Source of the DNA: an uncultured Prevotella sp.
GTDB taxonomy: Bacteria > Bacteroidota > Bacteroidia > Bacteroidales > Bacteroidaceae
Length of the DNA stretch: 64,000 nt
Direction of reading: 5' to 3'
NCBI GenBank assembly: GCA_946998205.1
Contig: CAMPYJ010000005.1
Span: forward strand, 27,315-91,314
The translations under genes were made by a program, and so were the position numbers. The notes beneath the pieces were generated by a model. It was not told the origin of the DNA. It was given only the letters and a program-made list of their open reading frames with translations, and did no database searches. The stretch's first letter is position 1. Each line of letters opens with the position of its first letter. This document shows positions 35,127-44,243 of this stretch, one piece after another.

Positions 35127-37601
35127 ATGGGAATAAAAAGGAAGAAGCCCGAGCGGAAACCTAAGAATGTGGGTGAGGCTGTGGGCTTTCAAAATATCTT
35201 CAGTAACGAAAAAACAGATTTTCTCTTAGGGGCCATCCTTCTGGTCATTGCAGTGTACGTCATCATCGCAATGGTTTCTTATTTTCAAACAGGACAGGCA
35301 GACCAGAGTATCCTCGAGGATTTGAGGCCAAGGGAATGGATGAACTCCGACCGCAGCTTCTCTAATTATTGCGGAAGCATCGGCGCCATCATCGCTTACA
35401 CGTTGATTGCCGTCAACTTCGGCATTCCCGCATTTCTGATACCGCTGTTCATCATTCTGCTGGGTCTTAACTTGATGAAAGCCTACAAGATTAACCTGTG
35501 GAAATGGTTTCTCGGCATGGCCCTCGTCATGATATGGAGTTCTGTCACGCTGGCCAAGTTTGCTACGCCGCTGATGGGTGAGCTGGTGTTCAATCCCGGA
35601 GGCAGACACGGCCTCTTCTGCGTTCAGCAATTGGAGAATTTGGCGGGTCCTCCCGGACTAACCGCCATTCTGTTGTTGGCGGCGCTGGCGTTTTTAACCT
35701 GTTTAAGCGCCGAGACGATAGAAGTGATACGAAAGGCATTGAATCCCGTGAGGTACTTAACTCGCAAGATTCCTTTCACGGTAACGAACCTCGCTCATCA
35801 CGAAAGCGCGGATTCTGCGGTTAAGAAAAAGGAGAAAGATGAGGTTCAAACCAGTGACGGCACATCATCTGATGACGCCGAAGACACGACGCCGACGGTG
35901 GTAGATCTAACGGACGTGTCTAAATTTACAAGCAGCTCGACGAAAAAATCCAATGACAAGACTGTTTCCGCTCAGTCCCCGGGTGAAGACGAGGCGTCGC
36001 ACCTGACGGTGGAAGTGGCTACTGAAGATGAGAAAGCATCTGGCAAAACATTGACTGCAGAAGAGGTTTTGAAGACGCCCATCAACCCCAAGGAGCCTTT
36101 CTTGAAGTATAAATATCCCGGACTTGACTTGTTAAAGAAATACGAGACCGACAACAAGCCACAGGTAGACATGGACGAAATCAAGGCCAACAACGCCCGT
36201 ATCGTAGAAGTGCTCAACAGTTTTGGCGTTTCAATCCGTGAAATCAAGGCCACGGTAGGCCCAACCATCACGCTCTACGAGATTACGCCAGCCGAGGGTG
36301 TGCGCATCTCTAAAATCAGAAACCTGGAGGATGACATCGCCTTAAGCCTTGCCGCATTGGGAATACGTATCATCGCTCCTATCCCAGGAAAGGGCACTAT
36401 TGGCATTGAAGTGCCAAACAAGAAGCCGACCATCGTATCCATGGAAAGCATATTGAACTCTAAAAAGTTCCAAGAGTCAACCATGGAGCTGCCTTTAGCC
36501 ATTGGGAAAACCATCACCAACGAAGTATTCATGGTGGATTTGGCAAAGATTCCACATCTTTTAGTCGCTGGTGCAACGGGACAAGGAAAGTCAGTCGGAC
36601 TGAATGCCATCATCACCTCACTGCTCTACAAGAAGCACCCCAATGAGCTGAAGATTGTCTTAATCGACCCCAAAAAGGTGGAATTCAGTGTTTACTCTCC
36701 TATTACAGACCACTTCATGGCATCAGCTCCAGACAATGATGACGAGCCTATCATCACCGACGTGACGAAAGTAGTAAGAACGCTGAATTCACTCTGCACA
36801 CTGATGGACCATCGCTACGACATGCTGAAGATAGCAGGAGCGAGAAATATCAAGGAATATAACAAGAAATTCGTCAACCATCAGCTAAACTTAACCAAAG
36901 GACACGAATACATGCCCTACATCGTTGTGGTGATTGATGAGTATGGTGATCTGATCATGACCGCAGGAAGAGAGGTTGAAGCGCCCATCACCCGCATCGC
37001 ACAGTTGGCCCGCGCCGTGGGCATACACATGGTCATCGCCACTCAACGACCCACCGCCAACATCATCACCGGAAACATCAAGGCCAACTTCCCTGGCAGA
37101 ATGGCCTTCAAGGTAAGCGCCATGATCGACTCGAGAACCATCCTTGACCGTCCCGGTGCCAACCAACTGGTGGGACGGGGTGACCTGCTTTTCCTCAACG
37201 GAAACGAGCCTGTCCGCGTGCAGTGTGCATTCGTTGACACGCCGGAGATTGAAAGAATCAATCAATTCATAGCCGAACAGCCCGGCCCCGTGGCGCCTTT
37301 GGAATTGCCAGAGCCCGCCGTTGACGGGAAAACGAGCAACGGTGGTTCTGGAGGTGGCGACATGCAAAGCCTCGACCCCTTCTTTGAAGAAGCGGCTCAC
37401 GCCATCGTAACGAGTCAGATAGGCTCAACCAGCATGATTCAAAGGCGGTTCTCCATCGGCTACAACCGTGCGGGGAGACTGATGGATCAGCTTGAAACGG
37501 CCGGCATTGTCGGTCCCGCTCAAGGAAGCAAACCAAGGGACGTGCTGGTGCAGGACGAAGCTTCGCTCAACTCGATCATTGCGGCCATCCATTCAACATA
37601 A
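35127..37601 (+). CDS. ftsK: DNA translocase FtsK
   Basis: Septal DNA pump for chromosome dimer resolution. The 824 residues comprise an N-terminal membrane domain with four to five helices within about 30-200 (LGAILLVIAVYVIIAMVSYF first), an acidic/threonine-rich linker (about 235-310), then the motor. The motor has Walker A GATGQGKSVGLN, Walker B VVVIDEYGDLI, and the conserved LARAVGIHMVIATQRPTANI. The C-terminal gamma winged-helix domain (about 750-824) reads TSMIQRRFSIGYNRAGRLMD. It is the first gene of an operon with lolA (12 nt) and the DUF5687 gene. Confidence 0.97.
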   Translation: MGIKRKKPERKPKNVGEAVGFQNIFSNEKTDFLLGAILLVIAVYVIIAMVSYFQTGQADQSILEDLRPREWMNSDRSFSNYCGSIGAIIAYTLIAVNFGIPAFLIPLFIILLGLNLMKAYKINLWKWFLGMALVMIWSSVTLAKFATPLMGELVFNPGGRHGLFCVQQLENLAGPPGLTAILLLAALAFLTCLSAETIEVIRKALNPVRYLTRKIPFTVTNLAHHESADSAVKKKEKDEVQTSDGTSSDDAEDTTPTVVDLTDVSKFTSSSTKKSNDKTVSAQSPGEDEASHLTVEVATEDEKASGKTLTAEEVLKTPINPKEPFLKYKYPGLDLLKKYETDNKPQVDMDEIKANNARIVEVLNSFGVSIREIKATVGPTITLYEITPAEGVRISKIRNLEDDIALSLAALGIRIIAPIPGKGTIGIEVPNKKPTIVSMESILNSKKFQESTMELPLAIGKTITNEVFMVDLAKIPHLLVAGATGQGKSVGLNAIITSLLYKKHPNELKIVLIDPKKVEFSVYSPITDHFMASAPDNDDEPIITDVTKVVRTLNSLCTLMDHRYDMLKIAGARNIKEYNKKFVNHQLNLTKGHEYMPYIVVVIDEYGDLIMTAGREVEAPITRIAQLARAVGIHMVIATQRPTANIITGNIKANFPGRMAFKVSAMIDSRTILDRPGANQLVGRGDLLFLNGNEPVRVQCAFVDTPEIERINQFIAEQPGPVAPLELPEPAVDGKTSNGGSGGGDMQSLDPFFEEAAHAIVTSQIGSTSMIQRRFSIGYNRAGRLMDQLETAGIVGPAQGSKPRDVLVQDEASLNSIIAAIHST

Positions 37602-37613
37602 AAGAAAAATAAA

Positions 37614-38246
37614 ATGAAAAGATACCTATTTTTAAATGTACAGAGAGTAGTCTTATTCCTATTTGCCGTCACTTTTTATACAAATGCACACGGCCAAGGT
37701 AGTTCGCAGACCCGAAAAATACTGGACAAGACAGCTCAAGTGGTTGGCAGAGCGGGTGGTGCGAGCGCCAATTTCACGATTTCAAGCACCAAGATGGGAA
37801 AGACTTCCGGCACCATCGCCATCAAGGGCAACAAGTTTCATGCGCGAACGCCACAAGCCATGGTGTGGTTTGACGGAAAAACGCGGTGGAGCTACATGAA
37901 GCGCACCAACGAGGTGAACGTCTCTACCCCCACTCGTTCGCAGCAAGCCTCTATGAACCCATACACGTTCATCAACATGTACAAGGCGGGATACCAACTG
38001 AGCCACCGGGTAACGGGAAACAACTACGAAGTGCACATGGTTGCCCAAGACAAGCACAATGGCATACCTGAAATGTTCATCCTCATCGACAAGCGAACCT
38101 ACCGTCCGTCACAAGTGAAGTTCAAGCAAGGAAGCGGCTGGACCGTCATCAACATCACCAACTTCAAAGCCAAGAACCTTCCCAACAGCACCTTCGCGTT
38201 CAAATCGAAAGACGTGCCGTCTGCCGAGGTCATTGATTTGAGATGA
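37614..38246 (+). CDS. LolA-like periplasmic lipoprotein carrier
   Basis: Periplasmic protein with a LolA-type half-barrel; signal peptide about residues 1-27 (ending FYTNAHG). The mature part shows the LolA strand pattern (GTIAIKGNKFHARTPQAMVW, FDGKTRWSYMKRTNEVNVS) and the closing ITNFKAKNLPNSTFAFK. The 210 residues fit the family. LolA carries lipoproteins from the inner to the outer membrane; Bacteroidota have several paralogues, so a role for this one in general lipoprotein sorting is likely but not certain. It follows ftsK by 12 nt, a linkage also common elsewhere (ftsK-lolA). Confidence 0.88.
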   Translation: MKRYLFLNVQRVVLFLFAVTFYTNAHGQGSSQTRKILDKTAQVVGRAGGASANFTISSTKMGKTSGTIAIKGNKFHARTPQAMVWFDGKTRWSYMKRTNEVNVSTPTRSQQASMNPYTFINMYKAGYQLSHRVTGNNYEVHMVAQDKHNGIPEMFILIDKRTYRPSQVKFKQGSGWTVINITNFKAKNLPNSTFAFKSKDVPSAEVIDLR

Positions 38247-38303
38247 CAACAGCCAAGCGAGCGATCAAGAAATCACCGAACGACATTTAACCACGCAAAC
38301 TCA

Positions 38304-39842
38304 ATGCAACTGACACGCCTTCCTGCAAATTTCAAACAACGAGTTGACCTGTTCAAGATGATTTGGCATCATCGGAAACTGGCCGAAAAACGCAGTTTAA
38401 GTTTTAAGCAAAACAAAGTTGCCAAATACGTCATGTTGGTGATAACCGTTCTGGGGCTCGTTTATCTTTGCTTCATCGCCATCCTTTTCTCATTGGCAGC
38501 CAATGACAGCCGCTCACATACCCCAGCCGAATTTGTCTGCGGAACGGCACCTTTCATCCTCGCGCTTGATTTCTTCATAAGGTTTGCCTTTCAGGAAATC
38601 CCCGCACAGCTCATCAAGCCCTACGTCCTGTTGCCCATTTCCAAGTATTCCTGCGTTGACAATTTCATCGGAACGTCCCTTCTTTCCAGATACAATTTCA
38701 TCTGGTTCGCCTTCCTCGTTCCGTATATGCTGATGTCGGTCGTCTTCAGTACGGGCGTTTGGGCATCACTCGGCTTGCTGCTGTTCTTTTGGCTACTCAT
38801 ACTGGCCAACACGCAATGGTATCACATCGCACGCACTTTAATCACCGACAACGCACTCTGGTGGACACTGGTGGGCGTGTTTTATGCCATCATGGCCATG
38901 CCTTGGTACCTGAATCCGCATGCCGGACTGGAGCACCTGTTCGACTTTTATGCCAACGTGGGGCGTTTCATCACAGACGGAAGCCCGCTCCCCTACCTCA
39001 TACCCGTGGCCATCTTGGCTCTTCTCGCCTGCGTCAACCGGCGCATTCAGCATTCACACATCCGGTCAGAATTGACGCATCGGGAAAAGACGAGACTGCA
39101 TCATGTAAGCAAGCTCTCGTTCTTTGACCGTTTTGGACAAATCGGTCTTTACCTGCAACTTGAGGTAAAGACCCTTTTGCGCAACAAGAATCCCAGAAAA
39201 AGCCTCATCACCTCCGTCAGCATTGTCTTGGCATTCTCCGCATTGCTCTCTTTCACAGACATCTACGACAGCAGGGTCACGAGCACTTTCTTTGGTTGTT
39301 ACAACTTCGTCATCTTTGGCGTGGTCATGCTGACACGCATCATGTGCAACGAAGGCAACTACATGGATTGTCTCATGGTGCACCAGGAGAACATCCTGTC
39401 GCTACTCAAGGCGAAATACATATTCTACTGCGCCATGCTCTTGATTCCCTTCCTGTTGATGATGCCCACGGTCGTTGTAGGCAAATGGTCACTGCTCACG
39501 CTCTTGGCTTATGCGGTGTTCACGGCAGGCCTGCAATACTTCATCCTCTTCCAAATGGCCGTCTACAACAAGCAGACCTTACCGTTGAACACCAAATACA
39601 TGAGCAGGGCGGGACTGGAAAGCAATCACCGGCAACTGGCGGTCACCATGGCGTGCCTCCTCGTGCCCAACATCATCATCACCACGCTGAACGCTTTCAT
39701 GAGCGAACGGCAGGTATACTCATCCATGTTGGGCGCAGGCGCAGTCTTCATATTCACCAGTAAGTTTTGGCTCCGCAACATTTACGACAGAATGATGCGC
39801 AAGAAATACGAGCTGCTGGAGGGCTTTCAAAGCTCTCGTTAA
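38304..39842 (+). CDS. DUF5687-family membrane protein (ABC-2 permease-like)
   Basis: A 512-residue polytopic protein with about 12 helices in two bundles (for example YVMLVITVLGLVYLCFIAIL at 44-63, SLGLLLFFWLLILANTQW at 154-171, YIFYCAMLLIPFLLMMPTVV near 368-388). A soluble loop rich in Arg and His lies between them (VNRRIQHSHIRSELTHREKT). It matches DUF5687 of Bacteroidota, thought to be the permease half of an ABC exporter. No ATPase gene is adjacent. It is 57 nt after lolA on the same strand. Confidence 0.85.
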   Translation: MQLTRLPANFKQRVDLFKMIWHHRKLAEKRSLSFKQNKVAKYVMLVITVLGLVYLCFIAILFSLAANDSRSHTPAEFVCGTAPFILALDFFIRFAFQEIPAQLIKPYVLLPISKYSCVDNFIGTSLLSRYNFIWFAFLVPYMLMSVVFSTGVWASLGLLLFFWLLILANTQWYHIARTLITDNALWWTLVGVFYAIMAMPWYLNPHAGLEHLFDFYANVGRFITDGSPLPYLIPVAILALLACVNRRIQHSHIRSELTHREKTRLHHVSKLSFFDRFGQIGLYLQLEVKTLLRNKNPRKSLITSVSIVLAFSALLSFTDIYDSRVTSTFFGCYNFVIFGVVMLTRIMCNEGNYMDCLMVHQENILSLLKAKYIFYCAMLLIPFLLMMPTVVVGKWSLLTLLAYAVFTAGLQYFILFQMAVYNKQTLPLNTKYMSRAGLESNHRQLAVTMACLLVPNIIITTLNAFMSERQVYSSMLGAGAVFIFTSKFWLRNIYDRMMRKKYELLEGFQSSR

Positions 39843-39869
39843 CGCCGACACGCAAATCGAAGCCCCATC

Positions 39870-41075
39870 CTAATACGTCTCCGCGGCCAGACCTCCTTCA
39901 CTGGTTTCTTTATAAAGCGAGGGCAAGTCGTGCCCCGTTTTCTTCATCACCCTCACAACCTTGTCAAACGACACATGATGCCTGCCGTCTGAAAACGACG
40001 CATATAAGTTCGCGTCCAACGCCCTGGTCGCGGCGAAGGCGTTGCGCTCGATGCACGGAATCTGAACCAATCCGCATACCGGGTCGCAAGTCATGCCCAG
40101 ATGGTGTTCAAGTCCCATCTCTGCCGCATACTCTATCTGCGCGTTACTGCCGCCAAACAACTGGCAAGCAGCCGCTGAAACCATGGCGCAGGCCACCCCC
40201 ACCTCGCCCTGACACCCCACGTCGGCGCCGGAGATAGACGCGTTGTGCTTCACGACGTTGCCAAACAGTCCGGCCGTGGCCATGGCATGCAGGATGCGCA
40301 TGTCACTGAAACCGTGCCCCTTGGCCAGATGATACAGCACCCCAGGCATCACGCCGGAGGCTCCACAGGTGGGAGCCGTGACAATGGTACCGCCGGAAGC
40401 GTTCTCCTCGCTCACCGCCAACGCGTATGCGTAGACAAGAGCCCGGGTTTGCAAAGAACTCTTGTAGCCGTTAGCCTTCACATAGAAGTCAACCGCTTTT
40501 CGGCGGAGATTCAGAGGACCGGGAAGCACGCCCTCTTGATTGATGCCCCGTTCAACAGCCGCCTTCATCACCTTCCAACATTCCATGAGATAGTCCCAGA
40601 TGCCATCGCCTTCACACATGGCCACATATTCCCAATAACCACGGCCGTTGGCCTCGCACCAGCTCATGATTTCACTCATGGTGTTCAGTTCGTACACGTC
40701 CGGCGTGTTGAACATGTCGTCGTCGCCTTTTCCTTCCGACAAGGCACCGCCGCCCACGCTATACACAACCCAGCTGCCCAACAGCTCCCGACGCTCACCA
40801 AAAGCCTTGAACTCCATTCCGTTGGGATGGAATGGCAGGAACACCTTGGGCTTCCACACTATTTCCAGCTTTCGGTTCACGCCCAGCACGTCGGTTATGG
40901 CCACGTCGGTCAAATGCCCCTTGCCCGTAGCGGCCAAACTGCCATAAAGCGTCACTTCGTAGCTATCGGCGCGCGGATACTTCTCCAAGAAAATCTTCGA
41001 CGCCAGCTGCGGCCCCATGGTATGACTGCTGGAGGGTCCCCTACCTATTTTATACAGTTCTTTCAACGATTTCAT
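39870..41075 (-). CDS. sdaA: L-serine ammonia-lyase (iron-sulfur type)
   Basis: Deaminates L-serine to pyruvate using a [4Fe-4S] cluster; single-chain form, 401 residues. The N-terminal beta domain begins MKSLKELYKIGRGPSSSHTM with the SSSHT motif. The alpha domain has VTAPTCGASGVMPGVL and CDPVCGLVQIPCIERNAF, supplying the three cluster Cys residues. It also has HNASISGADVGCQGEVGVAC. The C-terminus ends with GLAAETY. It is monocistronic. Confidence 0.95.
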   Translation of the reverse strand: MKSLKELYKIGRGPSSSHTMGPQLASKIFLEKYPRADSYEVTLYGSLAATGKGHLTDVAITDVLGVNRKLEIVWKPKVFLPFHPNGMEFKAFGERRELLGSWVVYSVGGGALSEGKGDDDMFNTPDVYELNTMSEIMSWCEANGRGYWEYVAMCEGDGIWDYLMECWKVMKAAVERGINQEGVLPGPLNLRRKAVDFYVKANGYKSSLQTRALVYAYALAVSEENASGGTIVTAPTCGASGVMPGVLYHLAKGHGFSDMRILHAMATAGLFGNVVKHNASISGADVGCQGEVGVACAMVSAAACQLFGGSNAQIEYAAEMGLEHHLGMTCDPVCGLVQIPCIERNAFAATRALDANLYASFSDGRHHVSFDKVVRVMKKTGHDLPSLYKETSEGGLAAETY

Positions 41076-41108
41076 AATATCACCTTTTCAGATCGAGTTC
41101 TGCCGACG

Positions 41109-41145
41109 GCATGCCTGCGGCGGCATGCAATCTCACGCAAAGATA
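41109..41145 (-). promoter_or_regulatory. promoter box and leader hairpin of sdaA
   Basis: The -7 box TATCTTTG is at 41138-41145 (minus). Inside the leader, GCATGCC (41109-41115) and GGCATGC (41122-41128) form a perfect 7-bp hairpin with a 6-nt loop, about 34 nt before the ATG. Confidence 0.55.
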
Positions 41146-41217
41146 AACTATTTTTTTCAATGACAGCTTGCCGTTCCATTAATTTTTACTTAACTTCGCA
41201 CGGATAAAAAGCATGAC

Positions 41218-41883
41218 ATGGACATCAATCTGATTCTTCGCATAATGACAGCCGCCCTGTTGGGCGGCATCATCGGTTTGGAGCGCGAATACCGTGCCAA
41301 GGAAGCCGGTTTCCGCACGCATTTCCTCGTAGCCTTGGGCAGTGCGCTCTTCATGGTGGTGTCTCAGTACGGTTTCGGGCATGCGCTTGCCACGCAACCG
41401 AACGTGTCTCTGGACCCTTCGCGCATAGCTTCGCAAGTGGTTACCGGCATTGGCTTCATCGGCGCCGGCACCATCATTTTCCAAAAACACGTCATCCGCG
41501 GACTTACGACGGCAGCCGGCCTGTGGGCGACGGCAGCCATAGGCTTGGCCTGCGGAGCCAGCATGTACGCCGTTGCCGCCGCCTCAACGGTCATGGTGCT
41601 CGTGTGCCTGGAGACGCTGAACTATACGACGAGGCGTTTCGGAACCCGTAACATCAACCTCACGTTCACCGCTTCCGACAAGAAACACGTTCAAGAAATC
41701 CTGAATCATCTGGACAAAGAAAAAATTGCCATCATCTCATACGAGATTCACCCTGAGAGGATTGGCACGGATACAGGCTACAACGTTGAAATGGAAATCA
41801 CCGTCAAGCGTGCCAACGCCAACAACAACATCCTGTCTTTAATATCTCATTTTGAAGGCGTTACGGTAGAAAGCATCGAGTAA
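41218..41883 (+). CDS. MgtC/SapB-family membrane protein
   Basis: A 221-residue protein with the MgtC membrane domain (about 1-140) and a small C-terminal ACT-like domain (about 145-221). The conserved MgtC motifs are present: AALLGGIIGLEREYRAKEAG, RTHFLVALGSALFMVVSQYG, and GIGFIGAGTIIFQKHVIRGL followed by TTAAGLWATAAIGLACG. MgtC proteins affect growth at low magnesium and F-ATP synthase activity; the exact role here is not known. Monocistronic, divergent from sdaA. Confidence 0.92.
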   Translation: MDINLILRIMTAALLGGIIGLEREYRAKEAGFRTHFLVALGSALFMVVSQYGFGHALATQPNVSLDPSRIASQVVTGIGFIGAGTIIFQKHVIRGLTTAAGLWATAAIGLACGASMYAVAAASTVMVLVCLETLNYTTRRFGTRNINLTFTASDKKHVQEILNHLDKEKIAIISYEIHPERIGTDTGYNVEMEITVKRANANNNILSLISHFEGVTVESIE

Positions 41884-41924
41884 GTCACCGACCGTTTCCG
41901 CCAGCCCGTCACCGAACGGTTTTC

Positions 41925-42005
41925 AAAGTCAACGAGTTTGAGGACCAAAGTCGTTGGGTTTGAGGGGCAAAGGCATTGACATTGGGCGGCAAAGTCAATG
42001 GGATT
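41925..42005. repeat. 22-bp tandem repeat, three and a half perfect-length units
   Basis: Units start at 41925, 41947, 41969 and 41991 (partial). Each begins AAAGTC or AAAGGC and ends with a G-rich segment then C; spacing is exactly 22 bp. It lies downstream of the MgtC gene. The sequence from 42006 to the next promoter (42215) is GC-rich and holds no gene that I can see. Confidence 0.85.
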
Positions 42006-42214
42006 ACAAGCCTCCGGTGACAATCATCGGAAAGAGCCGACCATCTGACGAACGACCGCCGCGCGCGCCCCGAAGCGAAAGCGGCGAGCCACCACGGCAA
42101 CCGAACGCCACGAGCAGTCTCAAAACGAGAGCAGCCACCGTGCCGGGAAAGCCCCCATTGGGCATTCTCACGCAGTTTTTTGTCACAAACGTCACATAAG
42201 TCGGGAATTTTATC

Positions 42215-42222
42215 TAAATTTG
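42215..42222 (+). promoter_or_regulatory. -7 box 5 nt before the lysozyme ATG
   Basis: TAAATTTG fits TAnnTTTG, and the ATG at 42228 follows after only 5 nt, as for the SDR and folK genes. This predicts a leaderless message. Confidence 0.5.
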
Positions 42223-42227
42223 CAGGT

Positions 42228-42956
42228 ATGAAGAGAATCGTTTCTTGCGTCATCACCCTGTTCAGCATGCTGGCCGTCCACGCCCAACCTTACAACGTGC
42301 AATGTGAGGACACCTGCTCGCACGTGCACGGCATCGACCTGAGCCACTACCAAGGTGAGGTGTTCTGGGAGACTGTGGGCGAAAACACAAAGAACACATA
42401 CGTCTACCTCAAAGCTACCGAAGGCGGTAACAAGACAGACCCCACTTACCAAACCAACATCGAGCTGGCTCATCACTATGGCCTGAAGGTGGGTTCGTAC
42501 CACTTCTTCAGACCCAAGACCAACCTGACGCTCCAACTGCAGAACTTCATGACACAATGCCGGCCCGGCGACCAAGACCTCATTCCCATGATTGACGTAG
42601 AAACGCGCGGCGGCCTGTCAACGGAAGCTTTCCGCGACTCATTGCAAAAATTCCTGGGTATGATAGAAGAGGTTTACCGCCAAAAACCGCTCATATACAC
42701 GGGCGCCCACTTCTACGACAAAAACCTGCAGGGACAAATAGACAGCTATAAAATCATGATAGCGCAGTACACCACCAGAGAACCGGTATTGGCAGACGGG
42801 CGCGACATCACCATGTGGCAATACACGGGAAAAGGCAGAATCAACGGAATCAACACCTTCGTTGACAAAAGCAGGATGATGGGAAGGCACGGACTCAGAG
42901 AAATCAGATTCCGGCGAGATGTCGCGAACATGAGAAAGTTTACATGGAAACATTAA
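42228..42956 (+). CDS. GH25 lysozyme (N,O-diacetylmuramidase), exported
   Basis: Secreted muramidase of 242 residues with signal peptide MKRIVSCVITLFSMLAVHAQ (1-20). The GH25 barrel shows the catalytic Asp37 in HGIDLSHYQGEVFW, YVYLKATEGGNKTDP with Glu65, GSYHFFRP, the acidic pair in LIPMIDVETRGG, PLIYTGAHFYDKNL, and a final WQYTGKGRINGI. It could act in remodelling of the cell's own wall or as a weapon against others. The zinc-ribbon gene follows 25 nt later on the same strand. The frame back to 42180 is not used because it lies upstream of the promoter box. Confidence 0.93.
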   Translation: MKRIVSCVITLFSMLAVHAQPYNVQCEDTCSHVHGIDLSHYQGEVFWETVGENTKNTYVYLKATEGGNKTDPTYQTNIELAHHYGLKVGSYHFFRPKTNLTLQLQNFMTQCRPGDQDLIPMIDVETRGGLSTEAFRDSLQKFLGMIEEVYRQKPLIYTGAHFYDKNLQGQIDSYKIMIAQYTTREPVLADGRDITMWQYTGKGRINGINTFVDKSRMMGRHGLREIRFRRDVANMRKFTWKH

Positions 42957-42981
42957 CAAACACACAATACACTTTGACGAT

Positions 42982-44130
42982 ATGGCGATAATAAGATGTC
43001 CGGAGTGCGGCCACCAAATCAGTGACCGGGCGCCCGTTTGTCCCTCATGCGGGGTAGAGATTGCTAACAGAGTGACCCGCTGCCCGCAATGTGGCGAAGT
43101 TTATTTCAACGATTTGCGCGAATGTCCCAACTGCCACCATGCCAACATGAGCCGTCGCGGTGAGACCTCTCAGGCTCACGAGCAGGCTGCGGAGCAGGAA
43201 ACCGAACCCACGCCCACGGCGGACACCACGCCGCCGGCACCCGACGCAGACACGCAACGCGCCAAGAAGAAACGCACCACCTTACTGGTGGCGTTCATCA
43301 TAGCCATCATCGCATGCGGACTGGGCTATTATTGCTATCACAGCGCACAAAACAGAGAAGAGCAGGAGGCGTACGAGTTCGCCGCCAAGAGCGATGACCC
43401 CATCGTGCTTCAAGACTATCTCGACCGCTACAAGGACGCACCCATGGCGCACAGAGACTCCATACACGTTCGCCTGACGGCCATCCAGCAGATGGACAGC
43501 GACTGGACCAATGCCTGGGTGAGCAACTCGAAGACGGCTTTGGAAGATTATCTCGACAAGCATCCCGACTCTGAACACCGCGCGGAAGCCTTGCGCAAGA
43601 TCGACTCACTGGACTGGGCGGCTGCCAGCTCGGCCAACAGCGTGGACGCATACCAGTTCTACCTGGAAGACCATCCCAACGGCGCGTATGTAGACGACGC
43701 CAATGACGGCATCAAAAAAATCAACGCGCAGACGGTGCAACCGGAGGAAAGAGCCATGCTGAGCTCGCTGTTCAAACAGTTCTTCCAATGTATCAATGCG
43801 AAGGACGAGAATGGATTGGTCAGCACGGTGAGCCCCGTCATCAGCTCTTTCCTGGGAAAGGTAGACGCCAGCAAGAACGACGTCATCACTTTCTTACATA
43901 AGCTGTACAACCAAGAAGTAGCCAGCATGACATGGCGACTGCCCAACGACTATAAGATTGACAAAAAAGAAATAGGCGACGAGCAATACGAATACACCGT
44001 GAAATTCTCCGCCGACCAAGACGTAAACAAGGTGAACGATACGCAGCAAACCATGCATTATCGCATCAAAGCCAAGGTAAACCCAGACGGGAAAATCACG
44101 GAGTTCAACATGACCCGCATCATTCGGTAG
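42982..44130 (+). CDS. double zinc-ribbon membrane protein with helical repeats
   Basis: A 382-residue protein of unusual build. Two zinc ribbons come first: CPECGH with CPSCG (6-25) and CPQCG with CPNCH (34-52). A Thr/Pro/Glu-rich linker runs about 60-93. One transmembrane helix follows (about 98-118, TLLVAFIIAIIACGLGYYCY), so the rest is probably extracytoplasmic. Helical repeats of the tetratrico-like type span about 125-245 (LQDYLDRYKDAPMAHRDSIH, LEDYLDKHPDSEHRAEALRK, YQFYLEDHPNGAYVDDANDG). The C-terminal domain (about 250-382) looks like an NTF2/DUF4878-type fold (FQCINAKDENGLVSTV). No specific function is recognised; the layout suggests a sensor spanning the inner membrane. Confidence 0.8.
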   Translation: MAIIRCPECGHQISDRAPVCPSCGVEIANRVTRCPQCGEVYFNDLRECPNCHHANMSRRGETSQAHEQAAEQETEPTPTADTTPPAPDADTQRAKKKRTTLLVAFIIAIIACGLGYYCYHSAQNREEQEAYEFAAKSDDPIVLQDYLDRYKDAPMAHRDSIHVRLTAIQQMDSDWTNAWVSNSKTALEDYLDKHPDSEHRAEALRKIDSLDWAAASSANSVDAYQFYLEDHPNGAYVDDANDGIKKINAQTVQPEERAMLSSLFKQFFQCINAKDENGLVSTVSPVISSFLGKVDASKNDVITFLHKLYNQEVASMTWRLPNDYKIDKKEIGDEQYEYTVKFSADQDVNKVNDTQQTMHYRIKAKVNPDGKITEFNMTRIIR

Positions 44131-44166
44131 CCTCTGGATAGACAACGGCGGTACAGGATCAAAACA

Positions 44167-44205
44167 AAGCCGTTGAGCCAGACTCACCGCAGCGGCTCAA
44201 CGGCT
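44167..44205. terminator. bidirectional terminator hairpin
   Basis: AAGCCGTTGAGCC (44167-44179) pairs perfectly over 13 bp with GGCTCAACGGCTT (44193-44205), followed by CTGTCTT. It separates the zinc-ribbon gene from the convergent glucosaminidase gene. Confidence 0.8.
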
Positions 44206-44243
44206 TCTGTCTTACTGCCGCAGATCGCGCGGGCAGCCCTGCC

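Noticed and set aside
40245..41207. 320-codon plus-strand frame opposite sdaA
   Set aside because: Shadow of sdaA, which carries conserved Fe-S cysteines; the frame also spans the sdaA promoter.
41925..42005. CRISPR array
   Set aside because: The 22-bp units are contiguous with no spacers, the copy number is low, and no cas genes are present.
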